The position numbers and the translations under genes were made by a program. A DNA stretch of 64,000 nucleotides from Chryseobacterium oryzae (GTDB lineage Bacteria > Bacteroidota > Bacteroidia > Flavobacteriales > Weeksellaceae): positions 3,038,001-3,102,000 of the forward strand of contig NZ_CP094529.1 of the NCBI RefSeq assembly GCF_022811665.1. Direction: 5' to 3'. The notes under the pieces were generated by a model. It worked only from the letters and a program-made list of their open reading frames with translations. It was not told the origin of the DNA and did not search any database. This document shows, piece after piece, positions 33,775 through 43,120 of the stretch; the first letter of the stretch is position 1, and each line of letters opens with the position of its first letter.

Positions 33775-35157
33775 TTAAATCAAACTATTGATTTTGGCTA
33801 TCATTTCATCACCTAACTGATCTGCTTCTTGCTGCGATTTAGCCTCCGTGTAGATTCTGATAATAGGTTCTGTATTCGATTTTCTCAAATGAACCCAATT
33901 GTTTTCGAAATCTATTTTTACACCATCAACAGTAGAAACCTCTTCATTTTGATATTCTTTTTCCACTTTAGTTAAAAGATCATCTACATTAATCTCGGGA
34001 GTAAGTTCAATTTTCTTTTTACCCATAAAATAGCTAGCGTATCCTGCTCTGAGCTCCGAAACAGTTTTATTTTCTTTTGCCAAATGTGTTAGAAATAATG
34101 CAACACCCACCAAAGAATCTCTTCCGTAATGAAGATCCGGATAAATAATTCCGCCATTTCCTTCGCCACCGATTACTGCATTCTTCTCTTTCATTAAGTT
34201 GACTACATTTACCTCTCCTACTGCACTGGCAAAATATTCTGAGTGATGCGCATGAGCCACATCTCTTAAAGCCCGGCTGGAAGAAAGGTTAGAAATTGCC
34301 ACTCCTTTTTTGTTTTTCAGTAAATAATCTGCAACAGCAACCAAGGTGTATTCTTCCCCAAACATTTCTCCTTTTTCATCAATTAAAGCCAATCTGTCTA
34401 CATCAGGATCTACCACAACTCCAAAATCTGCTTTTTCTTTTTTTACCAGTTCACAGATATCTCCCAAATGTTCTTTCAAAGGTTCCGGGTTGTGAGGAAA
34501 CTGTCCGTTGGGTTCGCAATATAATTTTACAGTTTCGCATCCCAGTTTATCTAAAAGCATTGGTATCGCTATTCCTCCTGTAGAATTTACTGCATCCAGA
34601 ACAATTTTATATTTTTTTGCTTTAATAGCTTCTACATCTACCATTGGCAAATCCAAAATCTTTTGAATATGAATATCAAAAGCATCTTCTCTTGTTTCGT
34701 ATTTCCCTAAATCATCCACTTCAGCATAGTTGAAATCTTCACTTTCGGCTAAAGCTAAAACTTCTGCTCCATTTTCTCCACTAATAAATTCCCCTTTTTC
34801 GTTTAGAAGCTTCAAGGCGTTCCATTGTTTAGGATTGTGAGATGCGGTTAAAATAATTCCTCCATCTGCTTTCAGCTCGGGAACCATTACCTCAACAGTC
34901 GGTGTTGTAGATAATCCCAAATCTATCACATGAATTCCTAACCCTTGTAAGGTTGCGGTAACCAACGAATTAACCATAGAACCTGAAATTCTGGCATCTC
35001 GTCCGATAATAAGCGTTAAATCTTTTTTATTTTTATTATTCTGAAGCCATGTCCCAAAAGCGGAAGCAAATTTTACCACATCAAGCGGTGTTAAATTATC
35101 TCCTACTCTACCTCCAATTGTTCCGCGAATACCTGAAATACTTTTTATTAATGACAT
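33775..35157 (-). CDS. glmM: Phosphoglucosamine mutase or related phosphohexomutase
   Basis: This 460-residue alpha-D-phosphohexomutase has the catalytic phosphoserine loop TASHNPKQWNALK near residue 102, the metal loop DPDVDRLALID near 250, the sugar-specificity loop GEGNGGIIYP near 325 and the phosphate-binding RKSNTEPIIRIY near the C-terminus. GEGNGG fits glucosamine or glucose better than strict phosphomannomutase. It would make glucosamine-1-phosphate for UDP-GlcNAc and thus supply MurG and Mur precursors. Confidence 0.82.
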   Translation of the reverse strand: MSLIKSISGIRGTIGGRVGDNLTPLDVVKFASAFGTWLQNNKNKKDLTLIIGRDARISGSMVNSLVTATLQGLGIHVIDLGLSTTPTVEVMVPELKADGGIILTASHNPKQWNALKLLNEKGEFISGENGAEVLALAESEDFNYAEVDDLGKYETREDAFDIHIQKILDLPMVDVEAIKAKKYKIVLDAVNSTGGIAIPMLLDKLGCETVKLYCEPNGQFPHNPEPLKEHLGDICELVKKEKADFGVVVDPDVDRLALIDEKGEMFGEEYTLVAVADYLLKNKKGVAISNLSSSRALRDVAHAHHSEYFASAVGEVNVVNLMKEKNAVIGGEGNGGIIYPDLHYGRDSLVGVALFLTHLAKENKTVSELRAGYASYFMGKKKIELTPEINVDDLLTKVEKEYQNEEVSTVDGVKIDFENNWVHLRKSNTEPIIRIYTEAKSQQEADQLGDEMIAKINSLI

Positions 35158-35193
35158 CGTAGTTTATTCTAATTTGATTGAATTAATTTTCTG

Positions 35194-35201
35194 CAAAGAT
35201 A
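35194..35201 (-). promoter_or_regulatory. -7 promoter box for glmM
   Basis: The minus strand reads TATCTTTG (TAnnTTTG), ending 36 nt before the glmM ATG. A -33 element is not obvious. The remaining ~200 nt up to the Cys-rich gene hold no ORF or strong hairpin that I can see. Confidence 0.55.
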
Positions 35202-35408
35202 CTCAAATACCCGCAATGTAAATGTTCACAAATCTTTTCTTTACATTTCCGTAATAATGATCTCATTTATACACATACAAGAAATATAACGCAATAAGAA
35301 TGCATCCAATCTATACTTAGAAAAGGAATCGAATATAAAATTTAGAAAATCTCAGACAATAAAAATTATTTCAAGCTATTTTTTAAGCCGATTTTCATAA
35401 CCTTTAGG

Positions 35409-35561
35409 TTAAGAACAACCACAATTCTTATTACAACTTGATCGTTTGGAAGTGAATTTTTTACTCGAAAAATTTTTACGGAGAATTCTGTAAAAAGAAT
35501 AGCATGCGAAAATTACTATCAACGCAACTATTATATATTGAAAAACCATCGAATTATTCAT
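35409..35561 (-). CDS. FeoB-associated Cys-rich membrane protein
   Basis: The frame encodes 50 residues: a short polar start, one membrane span (about residues 6-24), a basic linker and a C-terminal cluster SSCNKNCGCS with three cysteines. This matches the small FeoB-associated Cys-rich family, which is thought to assist FeoB in ferrous iron uptake. The ATG lies directly after the feoB stop codon, so it is the third gene of a feoA-feoB operon. Confidence 0.82.
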   Translation of the reverse strand: MNNSMVFQYIIVALIVIFACYSFYRILRKNFSSKKFTSKRSSCNKNCGCS

Positions 35562-35562
35562 T

Positions 35563-37533
35563 TTACTTTAACGTTTGATATACAATCATCGACACAAAAT
35601 ATGCCAAACCGGTCATCATAACCAACTGCAAAGCTGTCCATTTAAAACTTTTAGTTTCTTTGTACACTACAGCAATCGTAGATACGCACTGCATAGCAAA
35701 TGCGTAAAATAAGAGAATAGAAATTCCTGTTGCAAAACTGAAAACTTTTTCTCCATTCGGTTTTACATCATGCCGCATTTTATCGATCACTTTTCCTTCA
35801 GGAACATCATCATCCAGACTGTATAAAGTAGACATAGTTCCTACAAAAACTTCCCGTGCTACAAAACTCGTAAGAATTCCTACTCCCATCTTCCAGTCGT
35901 ATCCCAACGGTGCAATAGCGGGTTCTATAACCTTTCCCATTCTGGCAAGATAAGAATGATCTAATGAGACATCGGCTGAAACCCATTCTCCGGGTTTTTG
36001 TTTAGGTCCGAAATAGCTTAAAACCCAAACGATGATACTTACTACAAAAATAATCTTTCCTGCTCCGGTAATAAATTCCCAAACTTTCCCTAAAACCAAT
36101 TTTAAATCGTTTCCGAACAAAGGTTTTTTATAAGTAGGAAGATCCATTACCAAATACGTTTTCTTTTCTTCTTTAATAAAATGCTTCAAAATAAACGCAG
36201 ATAAAAGGGCAACAAAAAACCCTAACAAATACATTCCTAAAAGCACCAAAGCTTTATAATGAATCCCGAAAATCGTTTTATCTGAAATAATGAGTCCTAT
36301 AATTATACTGTAAACAGGTAATCTTGCAGAACAAGTCATAAAAGGGGTTACCAAAATGGTAAGCAATCTTTCTTTAAGATTCTCTATATTTCTTGTCGAA
36401 ATAACTGCAGGAATTGCACAAGCCGTTCCCGAAACGAGCGGAACAATACTTTTTCCGTTCAGACCGAAAGGGCGGAGAATTCTGTCCATTAAAAATATAA
36501 CTCTCGACATATATCCGGAATCTTCCAGCAAATAAAGGAAGTACAATAAAATACCAATCTGCGGAGCAAAAACAATAATACCTCCTAATCCGGGAATAAT
36601 CCCTTTGGAAACCAATGAATTGATTGGTCCTACCGGAAGATGTTCTGCCGATGTATCCGAAAGCCATCCAAAAAACTCATCAATTAAGTTCATAGGATAT
36701 TCTGCGATAAAAAATACGCTCTGAAAAATAACCAAAAGCACCAGCAGAAAAAATAAATATCCAAAAACAGGATGTACAAGAAGTTTATCTAATTTATCTG
36801 TAAGAAGCTGCTTAAATTCAGGTTTTTTGGATATTACTTCATTCAAAACATCATCAATTTTCTGATATCTTCTTACCGTTTCCTGAACCTGTAATCTTTT
36901 AGGATTTAAACTTTTATCTTTTCTATTTTTGTTGAAAGTAACATCCAGCCAATCTTTATACTGATTTCCTGATAATTTTTCGTGATGTTCTGAAGGTATC
37001 TTGAACGATTGATTTTCTGCAGCGATAAAATCATCATTAAAAATAGCTTCTTTAATAATATCTATGCCTAAATGTTCTTTAGCATTGGTTTTAATAACCT
37101 TTACATTCAGTTTAGAAGAAAGTTGGTCTACATCGATATGAATTCCTCTTCTTTCTGCCTGATCAATCTGATTGAGAATTAAAATTGTGGGAACTCCCAA
37201 ATCCTGAATCTGCTGAAAAAGGAGCAGTCCTCTTTTTACACTCAACGCCTCTAGAATATAGATGATCCCAGAATAATCCTGCTTATTTTCCAGCAAGAAT
37301 TTAGATAAAATTGCTTCATCTTCTGAAGTGGGATAAATACTGTAAGATCCCGGTAGATCTATAATCTCTACTTCTTCGTTATTGAATGTGTATTTTCCGG
37401 AATGGCTCGAAACGGTGACTCCGGTATAGTTTCCGGTTTTTTGCTTTTTATTGGACAGAGCGTTGAAAAGTGTAGATTTCCCAACATTCGGGTTTCCAAC
37501 TAAAAGTATTTTTTTGTGGCTATTTTCCTGCAT
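35563..37533 (-). CDS. feoB: Ferrous iron transport protein B
   Basis: FeoB is the inner-membrane Fe(II) transporter with an N-terminal G domain. G1 GNPNVGKST is at residues 13-21, the switch region TGNYTGVTV near 33, G3 DLPG near 59 and G4 NQID near 120. From about residue 255 some ten membrane segments follow, with the two gate motifs including VSGTACAIPAV and FVAREVFVGT. At 656 residues it lacks an internal FeoA domain. It overlaps feoA by 14 nt. Confidence 0.96.
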   Translation of the reverse strand: MQENSHKKILLVGNPNVGKSTLFNALSNKKQKTGNYTGVTVSSHSGKYTFNNEEVEIIDLPGSYSIYPTSEDEAILSKFLLENKQDYSGIIYILEALSVKRGLLLFQQIQDLGVPTILILNQIDQAERRGIHIDVDQLSSKLNVKVIKTNAKEHLGIDIIKEAIFNDDFIAAENQSFKIPSEHHEKLSGNQYKDWLDVTFNKNRKDKSLNPKRLQVQETVRRYQKIDDVLNEVISKKPEFKQLLTDKLDKLLVHPVFGYLFFLLVLLVIFQSVFFIAEYPMNLIDEFFGWLSDTSAEHLPVGPINSLVSKGIIPGLGGIIVFAPQIGILLYFLYLLEDSGYMSRVIFLMDRILRPFGLNGKSIVPLVSGTACAIPAVISTRNIENLKERLLTILVTPFMTCSARLPVYSIIIGLIISDKTIFGIHYKALVLLGMYLLGFFVALLSAFILKHFIKEEKKTYLVMDLPTYKKPLFGNDLKLVLGKVWEFITGAGKIIFVVSIIVWVLSYFGPKQKPGEWVSADVSLDHSYLARMGKVIEPAIAPLGYDWKMGVGILTSFVAREVFVGTMSTLYSLDDDVPEGKVIDKMRHDVKPNGEKVFSFATGISILLFYAFAMQCVSTIAVVYKETKSFKWTALQLVMMTGLAYFVSMIVYQTLK

Positions 37534-37786
37534 CTATCAATTCTTCTACAATAATAAAATCTGCCTCTTCGGGGCGGAGTGCTATTCTGCTTTTTTCTTC
37601 ACCAAATTCAACATACAAAGGTCCGTTGAAAGGAGCCTGATAAAGGATTTTGAAAACTGTATGAGGTAGAATTCCCATTTCTATAATTTTCACAGGCATA
37701 TCCATTCCGTCATTATCATAACCGATAATTTCACCTAATGTATTTTTAGGAAAACTACTGAGGCTAAGTAAAGTGATGTCTTGCAA
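37520..37786 (-). CDS. feoA: Ferrous iron transport protein A
   Basis: FeoA is a small cytoplasmic SH3-like protein that works with FeoB. The 88-residue frame shows MGILPHTVFKILYQAPFNGPLYVEF and the C-terminal IALRPEEADFIIVEE, both usual for the family. It is the first gene of the feoAB-Cys-rich operon and overlaps feoB. In many Bacteroidota the two are fused; here they are separate. Confidence 0.92.
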   Translation of the reverse strand: MQDITLLSLSSFPKNTLGEIIGYDNDGMDMPVKIIEMGILPHTVFKILYQAPFNGPLYVEFGEEKSRIALRPEEADFIIVEELIDAGK

Positions 37787-37806
37787 AATAAAAATTTTTG
37801 TAACTG

Positions 37807-37814
37807 CAAATATA
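37807..37814 (-). promoter_or_regulatory. -7 promoter box of the feo operon
   Basis: The minus strand reads TATATTTG, ending 20 nt before the feoA ATG. I see no convincing Fur box around it. Confidence 0.55.
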
Positions 37815-37856
37815 CGTTATTTAAATTTAATCTAAATAGCGAAACGACAAATAAAT

Positions 37857-37887
37857 AAACCCAAATACTGTAATAGTATCTGGGTTT
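37857..37887 (-). terminator. Hairpin terminator after the GLPGLI gene
   Basis: A 13-bp stem with one mismatch (AAACCCAAATACT with AGTATCTGGGTTT) and a 5-nt loop lies 48 nt past the stop of the minus-strand GLPGLI gene. Confidence 0.7.
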
Positions 37888-37934
37888 AATTAAAATATAA
37901 TTTAGTTGAATAAGAATGTAGTATCTAAAGAGAT

Positions 37935-38846
37935 TTATTTCTCTATTACTGCCGCAGAAGTTTTGTTGTAAGTTGCTTCTATAGGATTATCATTCGCATT
38001 ATAGAAATCTTTATACATTTTCTCCTGTTTTTTTATAAGATCTCCTACTGTTCCATCTGTTCCTGGTACTGGTTGAGAAAGCATTGCCTGATTCATCATT
38101 GGTCTTACAGATGCAAAAGGATCTTTTTTAAAATCGCTGAACGTTTTTTCGAATTTTTCTCTTGTTAAATCTTTTGGTTTTCCTCCAGTAGCTTGTGCAA
38201 GCGTTTCCATGTAAGAAAATTCTTTATAATCATCTACTTTTTTATTACCCTGCAAGATCCAAGAGTAATTTTTTGCATCGTCTTCTATTTTCACAATTAA
38301 CCCAGGAAGCCCCCAGAATTTATAAGGACCATCTGGAAAAGGCAAATCTGTAGAGAACCAAGCTGTCCATTTTCTGCCTCCAAAATCTGTAGTAGCTTTT
38401 TGGGTGTTATACTCTCCTATTTTTTGCTTTTCATTAGAAATTTTCCATTTGAATTTTAAATCTTCTGTATAAGCAATATTCACTGGTGTCATTCCGTTGG
38501 CAACTTTGTCGATATACTCTATTTTCATCCCCGGATAATATTTGTGAATTCTTGCAGAAAATTTCGGCGTTTTCAGGGACTTAGAAAGATCTTTATAAAC
38601 ACCAGCTTTCTGCATGGCTTCTATTTCTACTTTAGTAATAGAATCCTGAGAAATTACTGTATAATCCTGATAAACAGATCTGTCTTTATTTGTAATATCC
38701 AAAACGGTAATCACTTTATCCAGCTTAGTTGAGTCTTTTTTAGGCTTAAAAGTTAATTCATAAAAAAAACGGTTAGAACTTTCCTTTTCCTGGGCATTAG
38801 AGAAGGCAAATACAGCAACCATTAATAATGATAATATATTTTTCAT
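37935..38846 (-). CDS. GLPGLI family protein, partner of an outer-membrane receptor
   Basis: The 303-residue protein has a Sec signal peptide (cleavage near residue 18, FSNAQ), the segment AWFSTDLPFPDGPYKF and then FWGLPGLIVKI near residue 180. It lies directly downstream of a large TonB-dependent-receptor-like gene on the same strand, the arrangement in which this family is usually found. It is clearly related to the protein at 30474. The function is unknown. Confidence 0.88.
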   Translation of the reverse strand: MKNILSLLMVAVFAFSNAQEKESSNRFFYELTFKPKKDSTKLDKVITVLDITNKDRSVYQDYTVISQDSITKVEIEAMQKAGVYKDLSKSLKTPKFSARIHKYYPGMKIEYIDKVANGMTPVNIAYTEDLKFKWKISNEKQKIGEYNTQKATTDFGGRKWTAWFSTDLPFPDGPYKFWGLPGLIVKIEDDAKNYSWILQGNKKVDDYKEFSYMETLAQATGGKPKDLTREKFEKTFSDFKKDPFASVRPMMNQAMLSQPVPGTDGTVGDLIKKQEKMYKDFYNANDNPIEATYNKTSAAVIEK

Positions 38847-38944
38847 AGGTCTGTTTTTAATTACGTTGTATTAATATCTTTTGAAGATTAGTATTGGTTT
38901 TTTAGAAATTGTTACAGTTTTTAAGTTTTTATTTTAAGAAAAAA

Positions 38945-38965
38945 ACCAACCCTTTTCAGAGTTGG
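38945..38965 (-). terminator. Weak hairpin after the outer-membrane receptor gene
   Basis: CCAAC pairs with GTTGG around an interrupted loop and is followed on the minus strand by a TTTTTTTC run. It lies 11 nt past the receptor stop and may give partial termination before the GLPGLI gene. Confidence 0.5.
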
Positions 38966-38975
38966 CTATAATATT

Positions 38976-41678
38976 TTATTTAAAGTTGAATTTTACAGAA
39001 AACATCACCTGACTTGGGCGAAGCTGCATGGTAGTTTGCGACACCGTTGCCAAATTCAGATCTATTCTTTCAAAAACTTTTCTGTTGGCAATATTCATCC
39101 ATTTCAATTCAAAATCAATTTTTTTACTTGCCCAGCTAAACTGGTAAGACAAATCGTAGAAAGCATTCTTGTATTTTGTATCTCCGAAATTAGAATTGAT
39201 CTGATCCCAGTAAAATCCTAACGTATGATTTTCCATTGGATAAAAGAATACACTCAAATTATGGTTGTAACTTTCTGTTTTATTGTTCTGAATTCCGTTT
39301 TCTTGCTTAGTCCAGCCTTTAGAAGCATTAAAATCTACACTCATCCAAGAAAAATAGGTGTTGTTGAATTTAAAACCTAAAGTATTTCCTACATTTTTGT
39401 TATCGATAAAATCATTATTTCTAAGTTGTTGCGATGTTGTGTTAGACTGGTTAAAAGTAACAGATGCATTTGTTTTGAATTTAGGGAAATATTTGCCAAT
39501 CTCACCATACAAAGTATTGGTTTCACGGCTGTTTTCACTTTCAATATATTCGATAACACTGAAACCAGATGAATTAACTCTGCTAGACGCCAATAAGTTA
39601 TTCTTAGAATTGCTCACTCTATACCCCGCATTAAAGAATAAATTATTCAATGGGTTTCTATACTCTAATCTACCTCCTGCACTTTTTGAAGTTGTCTGCG
39701 GAATAGGATTATTGGCATTCATCACATTAAAGCCTCCCGGACTTGTAAGAATATATCCCGCATAAGCCGTTTGAATATCTCCAAAATTATTACTGATATT
39801 TCCGCTTGCACTTGCTTTAAAGAACGATGCGAAACTGTACTGTACAAAAATATTAGGTGTAAAAGTAGTTTTGTTTAAAGATTTGTTTACGTTTCTAGTT
39901 GGATCTTCTGCTTTAATGCTGTTAAAATTTACAGGAATGTTCGAAAACAAGCTCCAAGCATCATTTTTATAATTAATTCCTACGGAAGCAGATGGAGTAA
40001 TTTCTGTAAACTTCAGAGCGTTGTCATAGAGAGGACTGTTAAAATCCGGAGCTCCATTTACCCCTGTAGTTGTGCCATCAAAGTTTGTAGTGAGTTTGTC
40101 TGTTGAAAAATCTACACCCACTTGCGGAGTAAACGTCCATCCTTTTGTAGTAAAACTAATGTTGGCAGAATGAGATGTTTCTAAAGTTTTCATTCTGTAA
40201 TTTTGAAGAGCTATACTTCCCGGAGCAAACGGAATTGTCGTTAATGACGAATTCTGAATAAAAGGAATTTTCAAGTATTCTGCAGGTGTAATCTGTAATG
40301 TTTGGTTATCATCCTGATAGTTAATATACGATTTTAAATTAACCATTTTTTCTTTCCAAGGAATGATGGTACTTAGCGAGTTTTGGAAAGAAGAAGTTGG
40401 AGACTGTACTGCCTGGTTTCCGTATCTGTTACCCGAAACATCCCATCTGTTGGCATCTGCTCTATCGGCATTCCAAAATTGAGAGAATGTTGTAACATTT
40501 TTAAAAAATCCTTTTTTAGCATTCTTTGTGAAAATTAATTCTCCCTTAAGCTTGTCTGTATAGAAATTATTTAAAAACTTATAACCATACTCTGTTTTTT
40601 GCTGAAAATCGGTTACGTAAGTCGTAGATTCTCTTTCAACAGCATTATTGGTATAATTGGCGTTGGTTTTTAGCTCCCACTCTTGTTTTTTATCGATATT
40701 GGTAAGGTAATTTGCAGACAAATAATGAACGTTATTAAATAAATATCTTCTTACCGGAAGATTAGGAACGCTTGCATTTTCTACACCCAACCAACTGTTC
40801 TGAGAGGCATTTCCTCTACGACCTTCCCAAGAACTTCCAAATCCTATAATATTTCCTTCATTTTCTACCTGTTCTCCCATGTTGTTGGTTTTGTAATTGA
40901 GCACCCATTGTTGTTTTTTGCTGAAAAACATAGGCGTGAGCTTTACATTCCATAGCCAAGGATCTCCAAAACCACTTCCAACTTCACCTCTACCGGTCAT
41001 GGTAACCGATTTTTTAAGTTTAATATTAATAGCAGCTGCATCTGACGGTATTTTACCCTGAAGCATTTTTACAGGTTGGTGATTTTCCATTACTTCCACT
41101 TTAGCAACAGCATCTTTAGGAAGCGAGTTGCTAATGGTTCCATAACCACCTTCCATAAGATCTTTTCCTTCAACATAGAATTTATTAATGGCATTACCCT
41201 GATACATAATTGTACCATCTGCTTTTACTTCTATCCCCGGAATTTTCTTCATTACATCTGCTAAAGTACGGTCACTTTTGCTGTCGAATGCCTTAAGATC
41301 GTAGGCGATGGTATCCCCACGGGAAGTAATTATTTTGGTTTTCAGCTTTACTTCTTTAATTTCTGTAGCTTCCGGCTGTAATTTGAAACTGATATTCTGA
41401 TTGCTGTTAGTGATCTGTTTAGTCTGCGGTCTTTGATTAAATGCCTTAACTTTTAAATCTACATTAGATTCAGATGAACTGAAAGTTACTTTATATTCAC
41501 CTTTAGAATTGGTGATTCCATAAGCCAGAATAGCATCTTTTCCCGGCTCTTCTACCGTAACACTTGCACTTGGAATTGCTACTCCGTCTTCATCTGTAAC
41601 TACACCGCTTACCGTTTTCTGTGCAAAGGTAATGATGGAGAAAAAAAACATCAGAAAAAGAGAAATTTTTATTTTCAT
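38976..41678 (-). CDS. TonB-dependent receptor-like outer-membrane protein
   Basis: The 900-residue protein has a signal peptide (cleavage near residue 19, ITFAQ), a carboxypeptidase-regulatory-like domain (TVSGVVTDEDGVAIPSASVTV, residues about 22-105) and a plug-like region (VEGKDLMEGGYG...AVAKVEVMENHQPVKMLQG). The rest is rich in alternating aromatic strands typical of a 22-strand barrel, and it ends with an aromatic residue (FSVKFNFK). The substrate is unknown; no SusD-like partner is present, only the GLPGLI gene downstream. Confidence 0.85.
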   Translation of the reverse strand: MKIKISLFLMFFFSIITFAQKTVSGVVTDEDGVAIPSASVTVEEPGKDAILAYGITNSKGEYKVTFSSSESNVDLKVKAFNQRPQTKQITNSNQNISFKLQPEATEIKEVKLKTKIITSRGDTIAYDLKAFDSKSDRTLADVMKKIPGIEVKADGTIMYQGNAINKFYVEGKDLMEGGYGTISNSLPKDAVAKVEVMENHQPVKMLQGKIPSDAAAINIKLKKSVTMTGRGEVGSGFGDPWLWNVKLTPMFFSKKQQWVLNYKTNNMGEQVENEGNIIGFGSSWEGRRGNASQNSWLGVENASVPNLPVRRYLFNNVHYLSANYLTNIDKKQEWELKTNANYTNNAVERESTTYVTDFQQKTEYGYKFLNNFYTDKLKGELIFTKNAKKGFFKNVTTFSQFWNADRADANRWDVSGNRYGNQAVQSPTSSFQNSLSTIIPWKEKMVNLKSYINYQDDNQTLQITPAEYLKIPFIQNSSLTTIPFAPGSIALQNYRMKTLETSHSANISFTTKGWTFTPQVGVDFSTDKLTTNFDGTTTGVNGAPDFNSPLYDNALKFTEITPSASVGINYKNDAWSLFSNIPVNFNSIKAEDPTRNVNKSLNKTTFTPNIFVQYSFASFFKASASGNISNNFGDIQTAYAGYILTSPGGFNVMNANNPIPQTTSKSAGGRLEYRNPLNNLFFNAGYRVSNSKNNLLASSRVNSSGFSVIEYIESENSRETNTLYGEIGKYFPKFKTNASVTFNQSNTTSQQLRNNDFIDNKNVGNTLGFKFNNTYFSWMSVDFNASKGWTKQENGIQNNKTESYNHNLSVFFYPMENHTLGFYWDQINSNFGDTKYKNAFYDLSYQFSWASKKIDFELKWMNIANRKVFERIDLNLATVSQTTMQLRPSQVMFSVKFNFK

Positions 41679-41983
41679 ATGTCGAGTTTTATTTATCTAA
41701 ATTTTCTTGGTAAAAGAAGAATATATTTTACATTCTCTGGTAAAACAATTTTCTTCATATTGTAACTGGATGATTAGTTAATACAAAATCTGTTTTGTTA
41801 CACAATACCGAGATTTATATTTTGAAGCAAAGCTAAGACAATATTTTATCACTACAAAAATAGTTATAATGAGATTTGATTTTTATAGCCCATTCGAACT
41901 CAACTTGAATTCGTTTCATAAAAATACAATCAACAAAAAACCACTACAAAATGCAGTGGCTTCACAATATTTAAAATTAAATT
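41679..41983. other. Non-coding stretch between thiL and the receptor gene
   Basis: I see no credible gene in these 305 nt. They hold the receptor promoter and an expected ~145-nt 5' leader, and near the left end of the next gene a short imperfect hairpin (41941-41962, CCACTAC with GCAGTGG) that could terminate thiL. A 60-codon plus-strand frame starting at 41869 overlaps the thiL end and shows no family resemblance. Confidence 0.6.
41828..41858 (-). promoter_or_regulatory. Promoter of the outer-membrane receptor gene
   Basis: On the minus strand TTTG (41858-41855), a 19-nt spacer and TAGCTTTG (41835-41828) match the Bacteroidota consensus. The transcript would begin near 41823, leaving a long leader of about 145 nt before the ATG at 41678. 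Confidence 0.65.
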
Positions 41984-43048
41984 TTAATCTTTCTGCTGAT
42001 TTCCTAAAAAAGCATCCCAACCCTGTGCCGTTAAAGCAACTAACTGGTTAGAGCCTCTTGCAATCATAAAGTTCCCGTCTTCTTTTTCAACGGCGTGACC
42101 GATAATTGTGAAATCCGGATGGTTTTTAATCTTATCAAAATCATTGGGCGAAATTGTGAACAGCAATTCATAATCTTCTCCGCCACTTAATGCCGCCATT
42201 ACTGGGTTTAAATTAAATTCATCTGCTGTGGAAATCGTAAGATTATCCATCGGAATTTTTTCTTCATACAATCTGAAACCAACATTTGACTGATCCGAAA
42301 GGTGAAGGATTTCTGAAGCCAGGCCATCGGAAATATCAATCATAGACGTTGGTTTGATATCCAGCTGTTCCAAAATTCCTTTTACGTCTGTTCTTGCTTC
42401 CGGTTTCAATTGTCTTTCTAAAATATAATCATAACCTTCCATTTCAGGCTGCATATTGGGGTCAGCCAAAAAAACGGCGTGCTCTCTTTCCAGAATCTGA
42501 AGACCCATATAAGCTCCGCCTAAATCTCCTGTTACCACCAAAAGATCGTTGGGTTTTGCACCATTTCTTTTGACAATATTTTCATCGTTTTCTATTCCGA
42601 TTGCCGTGATGCTCATTACCAAACCAGCGTTGGAACTCGTTGTATCTCCGCCAATTAAATCAACTTTATATCTAGCACATGCAGTCTGGATTCCGGCATA
42701 AATTTCTTCCAGAGCTTCTACCGGGAAACGGTTAGAAACGGCTAAAGAAACCAAAATCTGTGTGGGTGTGGCATTCATCGCGGCAATATCGCTGAGGTTC
42801 ACCACAACGGCTTTATATCCCAAATGTTTTAAAGGAACATATCCTAAGTTGAAATGGACCCCTTCTGCCAAAACATCAGTAGTTAAGATAACTTTTTTAT
42901 TTCCGGGATTTATAACCGCTGCATCATCTCCCACTCCAAGCTCCGAAGATTCATTGGATAATGGAAAAAATTCGGTTAAATGCTTAATTAAACCAAATTC
43001 TCCTAATTTTGAGATGGGCGTTAATTCTTGCTCTTTATCTTCAAACAT
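41984..43048 (-). CDS. thiL: Thiamine-monophosphate kinase
   Basis: ThiL phosphorylates thiamine monophosphate to the active diphosphate. The 354-residue protein shows the PurM/ThiL-type ATP fold: GVGDDAAVI near residue 40, TTDVLAEGVHFN, GYKAVVVNLSDIAAMNA, LIGGDTTSS, DISDGLASE and GGEDYELLFT. Length fits the family. The thioesterase gene lies 72 nt upstream on the same strand. Confidence 0.93.
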   Translation of the reverse strand: MFEDKEQELTPISKLGEFGLIKHLTEFFPLSNESSELGVGDDAAVINPGNKKVILTTDVLAEGVHFNLGYVPLKHLGYKAVVVNLSDIAAMNATPTQILVSLAVSNRFPVEALEEIYAGIQTACARYKVDLIGGDTTSSNAGLVMSITAIGIENDENIVKRNGAKPNDLLVVTGDLGGAYMGLQILEREHAVFLADPNMQPEMEGYDYILERQLKPEARTDVKGILEQLDIKPTSMIDISDGLASEILHLSDQSNVGFRLYEEKIPMDNLTISTADEFNLNPVMAALSGGEDYELLFTISPNDFDKIKNHPDFTIIGHAVEKEDGNFMIARGSNQLVALTAQGWDAFLGNQQKD

Positions 43049-43120
43049 ACGTTAAATTATAAATGATGTTGGATAATTGATAAATGCTGAAAAAATCAAT
43101 CATTATTTATCAATTATCAT

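Noticed and set aside
41869..42051. A 60-residue plus-strand frame opposite the end of thiL
   Set aside because: Half of it is antisense to thiL; it has no signal, membrane span or recognisable domain.
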